A stretch of DNA of 64,000 nucleotides from Phellopilus nigrolimitatus. Taxonomy: Eukaryota > Basidiomycota > Agaricomycetes > Hymenochaetales > Hymenochaetaceae. The DNA lies in NCBI GenBank assembly GCA_021029095.1, contig JAJOHG010000084.1:52245-116244 (forward strand), given 5' to 3'. Shown here piece by piece: positions 10,989 through 21,049 of this stretch (its first letter is position 1; the number at the start of each line of letters is the position of its first letter). Under the pieces are notes generated by a model. It worked only from the letters and a program-made list of their open reading frames with translations. It ran no database searches and had not been told where the DNA came from. A program made the position numbers and the translations under genes.

Positions 10989-11886
10989 GCCGAATTACGC
11001 GATTTGCAGATATCAGGTCAATACAAGCCAAACAGATTCCAAACACCCAAAATGATCAATGTATACACAGAATCGTCGCAAGACAGTGCTGGTCTGTCAG
11101 TCTGTTAAGACTCCGCAGGCACCGCTGGATGAGAGAGGCTCTAGGCTTAAGTAAACACTCAAAAGAGCGTCACAAAGGGCAAACTAAGGCCCTGCAGTCG
11201 AGCTTCACAACCAATAGACTATCTGATCCAACAACAACCAAATGGAATGAAATGGGTCTGAACTGTCAGGTACCAGAGCTGGCAAACCGCGCAAAACGCG
11301 ACACAGAGAGAGAACGGGTGGAGCGATTGAGACGCAAATCAACACACACCGAGACGACGTGAACACGAGCACGCGTGTAAAATCGCAGAGCAATCGAGCA
11401 AGAACTGAGTCCGCTATGCAGAAACGATGCAGGGAGCAGACAAACAGACAGATAGAGACTGCAAAAGTCGAAATCGATGCAGCACTCTCAATTCGAAGTC
11501 GAATCGGCCACAAGTTGGTACGACGGGTGGGACCAGAGTAACGAGACGACGTGCGAAGTTTCAGCACGATCCGTCCAGCCGATTTCGAGCGATGAGACGA
11601 AAAGCAGAGAGTGCAGATGAGAGGATGATAAGGATGGATGTCGATGCAGAGGGGTGTAGAGTGCCAGCAAGTGCGAATGGCGGCACGAAAATCGACACAA
11701 AGACGACGGACACACCACAGAACCCAACCCTGCGATTACAGCCCAATCCGAACAGCCAGAACTTTGCAGTTGACAGAAACTCTTCCAGAGGGACCAGATC
11801 AACTCCGATTTGAACGAAAATCAAGGAGGACGTTGTCGACGATGTACTGAACGTTGTTGTGAAGTTACAGCGCAAGGCTCATAACC
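10989..11886 (-). other. leader and primer-binding site of element D
   Basis: The non-coding leader lies between the 5' LTR and gag. The primer-binding site is at 11876-11886 (GGTTATGAGCC on the minus strand). It is complementary to the anticodon arm of initiator tRNA-Met rather than to its 3' end, which is the half-tRNA priming of copia. Confidence 0.75.
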
Positions 11887-12164
11887 TGTGAGGCGGAGTG
11901 GTCTCACAACAAACACAGACAGTGACCTGAGTCCAATGGATGAGTGCAAAAGATAATGTATTAGAGAAACTAAACATGCCTGAGTCCAATGGATGAGTGC
12001 AAAAGATAGAGAGCACCATCCATGGACTCTGCCGCTTCAAGGGAAGCATTACATAATACATCAACATGTCAGGTGACGCAGAACAACAAGTCAGGAGTTC
12101 AAGTCACCTGGTACGCAAAATAATAAAAGGAAATAAAGTGTCCAAGATCATACTATATCCAATA
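11887..12164 (-). repeat. 5' LTR of element D
   Basis: This is the upstream LTR of element D and should hold the promoter. It looks identical to the 3' LTR. The second CCAAC target-site copy follows at 12165-12169. Confidence 0.9.
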
Positions 12165-12361
12165 CCAACTCAACCTGAAGATCAAAGCAACGCGCGATGA
12201 CAAGGGAGGAGAATACATGCCCAAGGCATGGGAGCAATTCTGCATTTCTGAAGGGATTCACCGGCAACACACTGTTCGTGATGAACCCCACCAGAATGGA
12301 GTAGCTGAGCGAGCTAATCACACTTTAGCTGAGGGCATTACCACCATGCTGAACGAAGCAC
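12165..12361 (+). pseudogene. copia gag-pol of element C, middle fragment
   Basis: The frame of element C resumes after D with NLKIKATRDDKGGEYMPKAW and runs through the integrase motif NGVAERANHTL to TTMLNEA. It stops there because E2 starts at 12362. The sequence that should follow (HLPASFWWDAVNAF) is found at 23411, on the far side of E2. Compared with D there is one substitution in the integrase motif (RANRTL to RANHTL). Confidence 0.88.
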
Positions 12362-12406
12362 TTGTGGGAGAGGGCCATTGCTTTGCATGGCAGTATACGA
12401 TTCCTG
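12362..12406 (-). repeat. Helitron-like 3' terminus of E2 (hairpin plus inverted repeat)
   Basis: On the plus strand the end reads TTGTGGGAGAGGGCCATTGC then TTTGCATGGCAG and TATACGATTCCTG. CCATTGC and GCATGG can pair as a hairpin around a 2-3 nt loop. The block recurs at 30000-30041 and 30282-30325, each time after an AC dinucleotide. Because three different flanks precede it, it belongs to the element and not to the target. Confidence 0.65.
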
Positions 12407-13042
12407 TTTTCCTGATCTGTCAAGGTTAATGTGATGGAAATGTACTTGTGATAGAGCATGTCCCCTTCCCAAACTTCACCTCTGTCCTTGAGCATAGTTT
12501 CACAGAGTATCCTGGACAGATGGGAGGTCCTCGGAAAAAGACGCTGATTCTGACAGAGGCATGTGGGATTGTATATCCAGCATATCAGGGAGATGGGACA
12601 TGTTAGATTAATCAAGTAAATCACCATTTGGCTACTTTTATTAACATGTCTTTGTGATGAGAAGAATAAGAGGACAATGTGATTGGAAGACAGACTCAAC
12701 CTTTCAGGTTAAATTCAACAATGCTGCTTCAAGTACTTAACTCCATGCTCTTTTTCTGGCTCAGAGAACACAGTAAGTCATGTGGTTATCACATTTCAAG
12801 CCTTTTTTAAAACTTACACCTATCTCTAACATTAGAATATGTTATGTAGTCAGAACTAAGATCATGGATGATTCACAACCTGTCTATAAACTCGCATTCA
12901 TTTCTTCATTTCCCCTTCTTTACTGCCATTTCCGGATCTTGCTCTACTGCCTTTGCGAGCTGGCATTGTTCCTTCAACTCAAAGTCCCACCAACCATCAA
13001 TGACCAGGCCTATAGGGCATGGGAAGAGGTTTCAATTTCATT
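12407..13042. other. AT-rich stretch without recognised gene (3' part of E2)
   Basis: About 640 bp of low-GC sequence lie between the E2 3' end and the SPF1 relic. The short ORFs on both strands have no recognisable motif. I see no gene here. Confidence 0.5.
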
Positions 13043-16000
13043 CTATGTTTTGTGCACATCCACAGAAAGACTGAGAGTACTTGCGAATTTCAACAATCTG
13101 CAGCCAGCACGAAAATTAGGCGACAGCGCTCGAACCGACCAGTCCCCAGTAGGGCGCGGGGTTCTCCCTGATGCTCTCGCGGAGTGGCTGGTCCTGCAGA
13201 TCAGAGATTTGAGGTCATAATTATGCGAGTGAGAAACTAATGAACGAACTTGAAACCTAATCGCAAAGGTTGAGACCTGCTGCGATAGACCGAGAAGGTA
13301 GATAGCGGTGTTTAGTAGATTCGGCTCGAACTTCGCCTCAAGGTCTATAGGACCGCACCTGCAAGTCGGTATCAATTGGCATTCAGCAAAACAAGAAAAG
13401 GAAATGATGTCAATGCAACGTAGGAAGGAGGAATGCGCACTCTTCACTGGCATTCGAAAGCGTAGTGATGTAGACCAGCGACGCGATATGGATCGCAAGC
13501 TGAATCAAAGTTGAAAGCAGGACTAAAGATTGAAGATGTTGCTAAAAGGGTGCTCGCGCAATAGCTTTTCTACAGGCTGCCCAGCAAAGGGAAAAGAAAT
13601 TTAAAAGCATAAATCAACACAATTAGGTTGTACATACAAAAAAGCTGGGCGTACCTTCGCACGCGAGACGCACAGGAAGCAAACTGGCATGAGCATGCCC
13701 GTTATCATCACCTGGTAGTCGTCATACTTAATACCGTCGAGTATTGCACGCTCAGCGCGTACGCAGAGATCAGACAGCTCAGCGCGAGAATCTTGTACAT
13801 CTGCGCCGTCGCGACAAGCGTGCAACGGCCCTGGCGGATGATGTGCACGACTAGGAAAGGTAGCCATGATTAAGTGTTATTGAAGGAAAAAGAAAAGAGA
13901 CGTACTGCTGTTGACATTCGATAGCTTGGAGGTGAACGGCGCGGCACAGGAGGCATCACCGAGTTTGATCTTCGGGACGTCATCTTCTGCATCCATGTCT
14001 GCCAGACTATTTGTATTGGAGTTTAGATCGAAACTGCATGCATGACATCATTCAGTATATTCCTACACAGCCAGATGAGTAAAGAATTTTGTACTTTTTC
14101 CATAGGATTTTGTCGCCTGTGCTGCCGCAGACTTCACCTGGGCCTCAACAATTTCCGGGAACGCGCTCGCCAAGGTGGGCGGAACAGGCGGAGGGGGCCT
14201 AGTTGAAGCGCGCAGAGACCCTGAGCTGCGGTTCATACACCTTCTCGACGTGTTCGAGGCGCTGGTGCTCTGTGATCTTCTTGAGGTCGTCCAGCGTGCC
14301 GTTGAGCAGCGCGACACCGACATGTGCATGTTTGAGCGCGCCGACGTCGTTCGGGCGACATCCGTCATCAACGTGACATATCCGAGTGACTTGAGTGTCG
14401 TTAAAATGAGCCCCTTCTGTGCGGGCGATACTCGCGCGTACACCCATGTGTGCTGAACAAGCGTCAACCAAGTTGGGCGATACTCATATTGCTTCAACGC
14501 AGCACCGGTGATGCAGATGTCGTATTCGCACAGTAGGGTTTGATCAAATGGCGCGGAGGGATCTACATGAATAAACTTCGTTTCATCGACCGTGCGCCAT
14601 TCGAGATCTGCGTAAAGCTGGATCAGTATTACCAACCACTATGTAGTTTCTCAGATTTCCTCACCTGCTTCATGCCCCGGGTTCTCTTTCAGATCTAAAA
14701 TGAATGCCTCGCGGTCCACGATTTCGACGTCGCGCGCGACATGCACATCAGCCAGAGGATTATCGCCAGTTATCATTATGCACTGTCCAAAGAAATGAGC
14801 AATTTCATTCAAGCCTCAAAATATTTAGATAAAACGCACCCTATGTGAAGACTCCGCAAGCATTTTGGGTGTCTCGACGGTGTCTTCCTTTAGCGGACAA
14901 GAAAGGCAGCAAAGTTGAGCTCGCTTTTAACCTGTTCGCGTGCAAGGTGATTAATCTGGAAAAAACTCATCAGTTATCAAGCCGAATCGAGTGACCAGGA
15001 GTAAGGCATACCTTATTGTTTCCGGTGCCGTCCATCTCCTTCCCTGCGAGAGCGAGCACACAGCTTCCGCGGCGAGTGAAGTACTTATACGTCTCGTCGT
15101 ACTCTTTTGAAACGCGCGCGAGCATCGTTTTAATCGTCTCGGGGGCACCCTTTACGCTCACCAAGGCTTGTCCGCTTCCGGGTCCCTTTTGCACTGTTGC
15201 AACAGTCGCCATGCGCTTCAGCGCGGAGAAAAACTGGAAGCACCGGCGTATATGCAGCTTGGCACCTGATACGGTGGTGCCGCTGTCGGGAGCGACGCGG
15301 TCCCCAGTAAGTAGCAGCCGAGCGCCTCAAGCGCGACCTTCTCCATGGGGTCGCCAACGATCATGCCGTCATCGAGACGCACGAGCGCGTGCGCCGCGAC
15401 GAGACACAATGCAGTTTCGCGCCTAGTTTCACAAACAGGTACGAGGCGGCGCGCAAGGCTCCCTCGACGACAAAAATCTCAGCCGTGATCGTGCCGGTTT
15501 TGTCGAACGCGCAGACTTCGACGCGGTCCGCGAATGGGACGCGGAAGGGCTCAGTGCAGAAGACAGCATGTTTCTGGAGTGCGACGAGCGAGACATTGAC
15601 GGCCAAGGAAAGCTCCATGGGAAGCTCGGGCGAGACGACCGAAGTGACGATCATGACACAGTCAAGGAGCAGCTCGGACGTTTTGAGCCCGCACGCGAAA
15701 CCACTGAACCCAAACGTAGGACGAGGCGGCAAGCGCGAAGACAAGCAAGAAGGCGATGAAAAGAAAGGACTCAAGCGTGTTGGCCGAGACACGCTCCGAG
15801 GAGAATAGCATCGTTCGCACGAGCGAGCCCGGAGCGGTGCCGAAGCCCGTGCGAAGCACGGCGGCAAGGCAGCCATTGTCCGGGGTCGTAGGTCCTCCTG
15901 TGCTCGCATTTCCGTTCGCGCTGCTGCTACTCGATTGGAGGGCCTTTGTCCCGCTGAAAAGGACCCTATTTTTGCGCGCGACGTCAACGTCGAGACGTTC

Positions 16001-16903
16001 GGCGCATTCAAAGAGCTCAATTGATTCCTTAAGGAGAGGCGTGGACTCCCCAGAAAGCATGGCCTCGCTGACAATGCAGGTGCCACGAAGAAGGAGCAGG
16101 TCTGCCCGAACGGTTGTACCCTCATTGAGGGACTGCCGGCGTGCGGCGGAAACCACGTCGCCTGGGAGGAGTTCGTCGGATTGAATGACGGTCCAGCTGC
16201 CGTCGCGGAAGCGATGTATGGGATAGGGCTCGATGCTCATCGATCGGAACTCAGTGAGTGTGCGGACGCGCTGCCAGACAACGGTGCACTCGAACATGAT
16301 GAGCATGAAAAGGGCGAAGATGGAATAGTACCAGTATTCGCCAAGGCACCAAAGCGCGACGCAGAAAATCTGAAAAACGAAGGGCGCGGTGGCATGTTCG
16401 CTGAAGAGCGCACCGAAGGCAGGAATCGGGATGTGGAACTCATTTTTGCCGTACAGACTGAGAAGGCTAGGGATGTCAGATGCAGTGAGTCCGAGAGCGG
16501 CGCGCCCGGAGGGAAGTTGGAACTCTGCAAGCGGCGGTCTGGCAGAAGACGGGTACGGGAGCGGGGCAAACACCGGAGGGTTTTCGGAGAGCAGGACGTA
16601 AGAGCCACCGAACGCGCCGGCGCCGGGGCCACGCGTGAGGCGATCTCGAAGGCGAGAACGGCGTGCGCGTGCTTCTTCGCGAGCTTGAGGACAACCTCGG
16701 GCGCGCCGGCGGCGGAGCGCGGCACGGCGAGGAGCGCGCCGGGCACGAGCAGCAGCGCGATGGCGCTGCCTTCGCACCAAGTTCGTGCGAGATGGCGAGT
16801 GCGAGGGCCGTTTTCCTGTGCAGGGAGCACGGGCGGGTAAAAGCGCACGACAAGAGAACCTGCGCGTCTTGACGAGGTCCACTACAACACCACGCCTAGT
16901 CAC
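13043..16903 (-). pseudogene. SPF1: P5A-type ATPase relic (SPF1/Cta4-like ER ATPase)
   Basis: Intact Spf1 is an ER P5A ATPase that removes misinserted transmembrane helices. Reading leftwards on the minus strand I see: CVALWCLGEYWYYSIFALFM...FECTVVWQR with [12 protein letters not shown], the actuator region near [11 protein letters not shown] and [13 protein letters not shown], the loop [19 protein letters not shown], the phosphorylation motif DKTGTI (about 15500), VSVKGAPETIKTML, and the C-terminal membrane part near 13310 (LLNTAIYLLGLSQQVSTFAI). The segments fall in different frames. The nucleotide-binding hinge that should read GDGTND is scrambled by a frame change (about 14350-14380), and the catalytic core is split by stops. 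A complete but dead gene copy is carried by E2. Confidence 0.8.
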
Positions 16904-16933
16904 GTCAATAGTCCGTTTTAAAAAGTAGATAAA

Positions 16934-17415
16934 TTACTCTCGCATACCTCCCGAGCGTTCGCTCGCTGCATCGGTTGCAGCCAGGCCCTCCGGCGAAAGC
17001 CCCAGGCCTTTAATGTGCGAGTGGGAGGCTATCCGCGACGTACGCGCCGCTGACGAAGAGGACGGAGATGGAAGTGCATTGTGAGGGACTAGGCCGAGGA
17101 CGACGCTGTGGATGTTGTCGCCTTCATCCCTGTACAATACAATGCCGTATATGGAAGTTGGCACGTCAAATAAAGGTTTACTTAGTTTTCACAGGAAATT
17201 TGAAGCCTACCTCCTCCGAAATAATTTGCAGACACGAAGACATGAAGTCAATATCTGAACATTTGTTGTTTTATTGGTCTACTTTCCGTTCCGAATAAAT
17301 GGGAGGCCGGCCGTACAGCGAGCTCGATACATTTATGACGCACGCGGTCGACTCCACTAGTCTACGGACTCTACCGTTTCGATACACAAGAGCCTGTTGC
17401 CTTCGTACTTTTTGA
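16934..17415. other. stretch of E2 without recognised gene
   Basis: The sequence between the SPF1 relic and the first HAD fragment has a 76-codon minus-strand ORF and a 76-codon plus-strand ORF. Neither shows a motif I recognise. Confidence 0.4.
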
Positions 17416-17700
17416 AAATAATGTGCCCCGCGCGCTCCTCATCGACCTCTCCGGCACGCTGCACATCGGGTCTACTTCGAGCCCGCCGCAGCTGCCGCTT
17501 TCTCGCGCGCGCGGAAGGTGGGGCTCGACGTGCTCTTCTGAAGTAACACCAGCCAGGAGAGTGCGCCCGCGTTGCGTGAGCGGCTTGGCAGCATGGGCTT
17601 CGACGTGCACGACAGTGAGCTCTGGACGAGCCTCGGTGCGCCCAGGGGGTCTCTGCCGTGTCTGGACCCAGACCAGGCAGCCCAGGACATGCCTTATCGC
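17416..17700 (+). pseudogene. HAD-type phosphatase fragment, copy 1 (HDHD2/LHPP-like)
   Basis: The plus strand encodes RALLIDLSGTLHIGST, which is HAD motif I of the HDHD2/LHPP branch (DLSGTLH). It then continues in shifted frames through SNTSQES-like (motif II) and RLGSMGFDVHDSELWTSLG. At about 17645 it switches abruptly into a 73-bp block that recurs at 20560-20635. There is no downstream catalytic lysine or acidic motif. It is a short captured N-terminal piece. Confidence 0.65.
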
Positions 17701-17770
17701 GGCAGCACTCCGTGAGTGAGCAACTGGTAAGTTTAATTTATTCTTCTTGTATATATAAAAATGCAAACAC

Positions 17771-18540
17771 TTACGCATAAACGGCAGCGCGTTTCGATTT
17801 CGACTCGACTGACGAGTCGACCATGACATATAGAGATAACCAAGGAGCAAGGTGAGCACGCCTCAAAATAAGTTTTAGTTCAGTATGATTGACAGATTTG
17901 TACCCACGCAGGTCTTGACGTCGAACCACGGGCGCTTCCTCCATCACCGCCTTCCTATCGACCAGCTGCCCCACCTCTAGCGTTTCCCCTTCCCGCCTTC
18001 CTCGTCCCATCCTCGCCCCATCGCCGTCGCCTCCCCGCCCGCGCAGCACACCCGCTCGCCCAACATCGGCTCCCCGTCCCCCGGCGGCCCGCACCTCAAG
18101 GACGACTTCGACTACCGCCAGGCGGCGCGCCAGTGCGCGTCCACCTCGCCGTCGTGCTTGTCCCCGTCGTCCCCGTGCAGTACGCGCTCGCGCGGCAGCT
18201 CCGCCGCGCACGAGGACGTCCTCGCGCTCGGATACTGAGTCGGCGCGCGCCTGCGCCTCCAGGGCGAGCTCCTGCGGCGCGTCGACCTCGCGTATTACCT
18301 CATCACCACCACTTATGCAGCTCACGCTACCTGTCACGACGGAGGCTCGATCTATCAAACCATTATCGTTACCTGTACCGGCTTCTACAGTAACATCGCC
18401 ATCAGCCTTTCCATCACGCTCTCCTACGTCTTTATTTGCCTCATCGCCGCTCATAGCCGAGGTATTGCTGCAGACTACTGCATCTCAAACCACTCCCTCT
18501 GATTTCCGCACACAACTATCAGATTTTCACTCAACATCTG
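17771..18540 (+). other. GC-rich cargo segment of E2, unrecognised
   Basis: A plus-strand reading of 18040-18240 gives a Ser/Pro/His-rich stretch (SPNIGSPSPGGPHLKDDFDY) typical of low-complexity parts of fungal regulators. After about 18270 there is a hydrophobic stretch (YYLITTTYAAHATC) interrupted by stops. On the minus strand a 227-codon ORF is rich in Arg/Gly and is probably the antisense shadow. No function can be given. Confidence 0.3.
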
Positions 18541-18544
18541 CGTC

Positions 18545-18778
18545 TCGATAGCAGTGCTGAATGACGAGCTGGAGAAGCAACGTTCGAGGAAGCGTGCCGA
18601 CGATACTTCCAAAACCGAGCTCAAGGCACAGACCAAGGCTCTCGAGGATCAGAAGCGCACGGCAAAGGGTGTGCGCCGCGACGCGGAGGAGCGACTTTTG
18701 GCGGCTTGTACAGAGAGGGATGGCGTGATCTCGCACACGCAGTGTCTCGAGCGCGAAGTGCGCGAGCTACGCGTGTAA
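18545..18778 (+). pseudogene. coiled-coil gene fragment
   Basis: An open frame of about 75 codons reads LNDELEKQRSRKRADDTSKT and continues with charged heptads (QTKALEDQKR, RDAEERLLAACTERDGV, LEREVRELRV). It looks like one exon of a long coiled-coil protein. It ends at a stop just before the second HAD fragment. Parent gene unknown. Confidence 0.45.
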
Positions 18779-18780
18779 AT

Positions 18781-19070
18781 GGAGACGCAGGGTGCGGCGA
18801 TCCGTGCGCTCCACATAGACCTCTCCGGCACGCTGCACATCGGGCCTACCCCGACGCCCGCCACAGCTGCCGCTCTCTCGCGCGCGCGGCAGGCGGTGCT
18901 CACCGCGCGCTTCTGCAGCAACACCAGCCAGGAGAGCGCGCGCGCGCGCGCTGCGTGAGCGGCTTGGCAGCATGGGCTTCGGCGTGCGCGACGGCGAGCT
19001 CTGAACGAGCCTCAGCGTGCTCAAAGAGGTCGTCCGGGAGATGAATCTGCAGAGGTGCGTTTCGTGCATG
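18781..19070 (+). pseudogene. HAD-type phosphatase fragment, copy 2 (HDHD2/LHPP-like)
   Basis: This begins METQGAAIRALHIDLSGTLH, with motif I altered only at one residue compared with copy 1. The next segment, SRARQAVLTARFCSNTSQES, holds motif II. A (GC)n run near 18940 and a stop then break the frame, although GLRRARRR/GVRDGEL-type sequence of the parent is still visible in the next frame. It is similar to but clearly diverged from copy 1, so the two pieces were captured separately or duplicated long ago. Confidence 0.65.
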
Positions 19071-19909
19071 GATAGTAAATAATCCTACAGGTATTTAAGT
19101 ACTTTTTTCAGGTCCTAGGCCCTCCTATCCGACTCCGCGATGCGAGGCGGGGGGTAAGGAGTACTCGACCCCAATGGGCGGCTCCGCGCGTTTGAGCCCC
19201 GTGATGGGCAACAGCCAGCAGCGCACGTTCAGCGCGCCGTCGACGCTGAAGGGCACGTCGACGACGCCGGCCCTCCAGGCGACCGCGCACGGCACGCAGG
19301 TGCCGTCGGCAAGGTTCTTCCCGCATGCACCGCCCAAGCTTGCCTGTGCAGGCCTCTCCGCCCGTACGACACCATTCGCCTCCTCAGCCGGCGCTGCAAT
19401 GTGCGTCTGCGGCGTGGACGACGACGAAGCGCCCGTGTCCGTGTTCGCAGGGCTCTCGGTTGACTGCGAAGCCGCGTCCAACTGGCCAAGAGACTGCGCT
19501 TCAGCCGGCGATGACGACGGCGGCGAACGCGAAGGGGTGGAGTACTTCAGAAGTTTGAGCTTCGTGGGTAAGGACGTGTACAGCGTCGTGGCTGCCGAGC
19601 GGCTACCCATCATGAGCGCGCGCTCCGCCGTCGCCTCCTTTTGCTCCTCCGGCGTGCGCGTGTCGCACTTGAGGTAGTCGATGCCCCGGGCCGCCTACGT
19701 CTGTGTGTCGATGCTCGCGCACAGGCCACAGGCCACACGTGAGCGCGGAGTCCGCGTGCACCCGACAACTCGGAAGCCGACGGCAGGTATGGAAATGGAT
19801 GACGTAGTGCGTACAGCGCGCTGTACGCACTACGTCATCCATGTCGAGACCTGCATCACGTGAAGATGACTAAGGTTTTAGGCACGTGGGCGAAGACAGC
19901 CGACAGAGC
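19071..19909. other. E2 cargo with open frames on both strands, unrecognised
   Basis: There is a 167-codon plus-strand ORF (19174-19677) and a 162-codon minus-strand ORF (19125-19613), both GC-rich and without known motifs. The minus reading has a Ser/Pro/Ala-rich part (TDTGASSSSTPQTH), which is slightly more protein-like. The stretch also contains the 48-bp palindrome described separately. Confidence 0.3.
19795..19842. repeat. perfect 48-bp palindrome
   Basis: The sequence from 19795 to 19842 equals its own reverse complement with no spacer. Each 24-nt arm begins ATGGATGACGTAGTGCGTAC and the centre is GCGC. The sequence outside it does not continue the symmetry. Confidence 0.9.
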
Positions 19910-20190
19910 TCCTAGATTTCGACAAGGCAAACGAGATATTGTTTCATCTTAGAATAATCTACAAACAACAGGGAAAATACATGGAGTCGCTCGAAGGCTT
20001 TGATTGCATTCTCAGAAACCCTCCGTCTCCGCTTGCACACGCCGATATTTGGTTCCAGGTCAGCCACGTCTACGAGCAGCAGAAGGATCATGCGCGCGCC
20101 AACGTTGCATATGAACGTGTTGTCCAGGAGACCCCGTCGCACGCCAAGGTCTTGCAGCAGCTCGGCTGGCTGTACCGACGGGACAGTCTG
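19910..20190 (+). pseudogene. CYC8: TPR fragment of a CYC8/SSN6-like co-repressor
   Basis: The frame reads LDFDKANEILFHLRIIYKQQ, then GKYMESLEGFDCILRNPPSP, HADIWFQVSHVYEQQKDH and HAKVLQQLGWLYRRD. These are tandem TPR units with the spacing and wording of the Cyc8 (Ssn6) TPR array, the part that binds Tup1 and DNA-bound repressors. Only about two and a half repeats are present, and the frame is lost after GWLYRRD. Captured fragment, not a gene. Confidence 0.75.
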
Positions 20191-20265
20191 TCACAACGTC
20201 GGCTCCCCTCCCTCAGGACGTACACCCGACGGCATACGCGAGCGCAGCAGGCCCGCCTGTGACAA

Positions 20266-20943
20266 TTGCTGGTGAACCGCCGTTACTCATGTTCCTCCGG
20301 TCCGATCCCGCGTCCGATCTTCACGCGCACCGAGTCATCCAATACTTGGGAACGGGAACGGCGCGGGGACAGGGTGCGTGAGCGTGTGCGCCCGAGGAGT
20401 GATTCCGATAGAATGGGGCTCACACCGTCCGCATCGAATTTCAGCCATGCACACTCGCAGTCTCGCGGACCGGCTTTGCCGAGGTCTGCTCATCCGTATG
20501 AACCGCTTTCACACCCGCCGTCAAGAAGGAGCATAATAGGAAGACTGTCGTCGGTGGTCTCTGCCGTGTCTGGACCCTCACCAGGCAGCCCAGGACATGG
20601 CTTATCGCGGCAGCACTCCGTGAGTGAGTGCTCGCCTTTTGTCGGTCCCGCTGGTGCGACAGGACTGGGCCAGCACTGGAAGGCGAGCGGCCCATATGGA
20701 GAGCATCTTGCGGCCTTGAGCCCGCACTTAAATGATGATTTGTTACTGACAGATTGGCCGCCGCCGATGGATTCGCCTACACCGGCGCCTGTGGCTCACC
20801 CGCGTGCACAAGCGCAAGCTCAGACGGCGGCGCCTAGCCGTCGTTATGATCCACGGTTTGACGAGAGCCCGCACGGAGCAAGGGCGGAGCGACAGGTTAC
20901 GCATAGACCGCGAGCGCGAGTACTCGTGCAGGCTGAAGCCTGA
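20266..20943 (+). pseudogene. Ser/Pro/Arg-rich ORF of unknown parentage
   Basis: This 225-codon open frame has a low-complexity composition (FSHAHSQSRGPALPRSAHPY, VSAVSGPSPGSPGHGLSRQH). It is like a disordered region of a fungal regulatory protein, possibly the tail of the preceding CYC8-like gene. A 73-bp part (20560-20635) is repeated at 17645-17720, where it is fused to the HAD fragment. No domain is recognised. Confidence 0.35.
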
Positions 20944-21049
20944 GAAAGAGCAGTTTGAGGCCCAGGCGAGTCCGCTCAAAAAGGCTCCTACCAGTAAGTC
21001 CGTGTACATTTAAAAAAACCTGAACACTTACGCATAAACGAATAGTGTG

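Larger units (their letters stand above)
6075..12164 (-). mobile_element. element D: complete Ty1/copia-type LTR retrotransposon
   Basis: The element has two 278-bp LTRs (6075-6352 and 11887-12164) that look identical, a half-tRNA-iMet primer-binding site next to the 5' LTR, a polypurine tract next to the 3' LTR, one uninterrupted gag-pol ORF and a 5-bp target-site duplication. Identical LTRs and an open ORF imply a very recent insertion and possible activity. The order protease, integrase, RT, RNase H is that of Ty1/copia. It is inserted in reverse inside the older element C of the same family. Confidence 0.95.

Noticed and set aside
17771..18454. 227-codon minus-strand ORF rich in Arg/Gly as a gene.
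   Set aside because: It overlaps Ser/Pro-rich plus-strand cargo sequence and has no motif; composition is explained by high GC.
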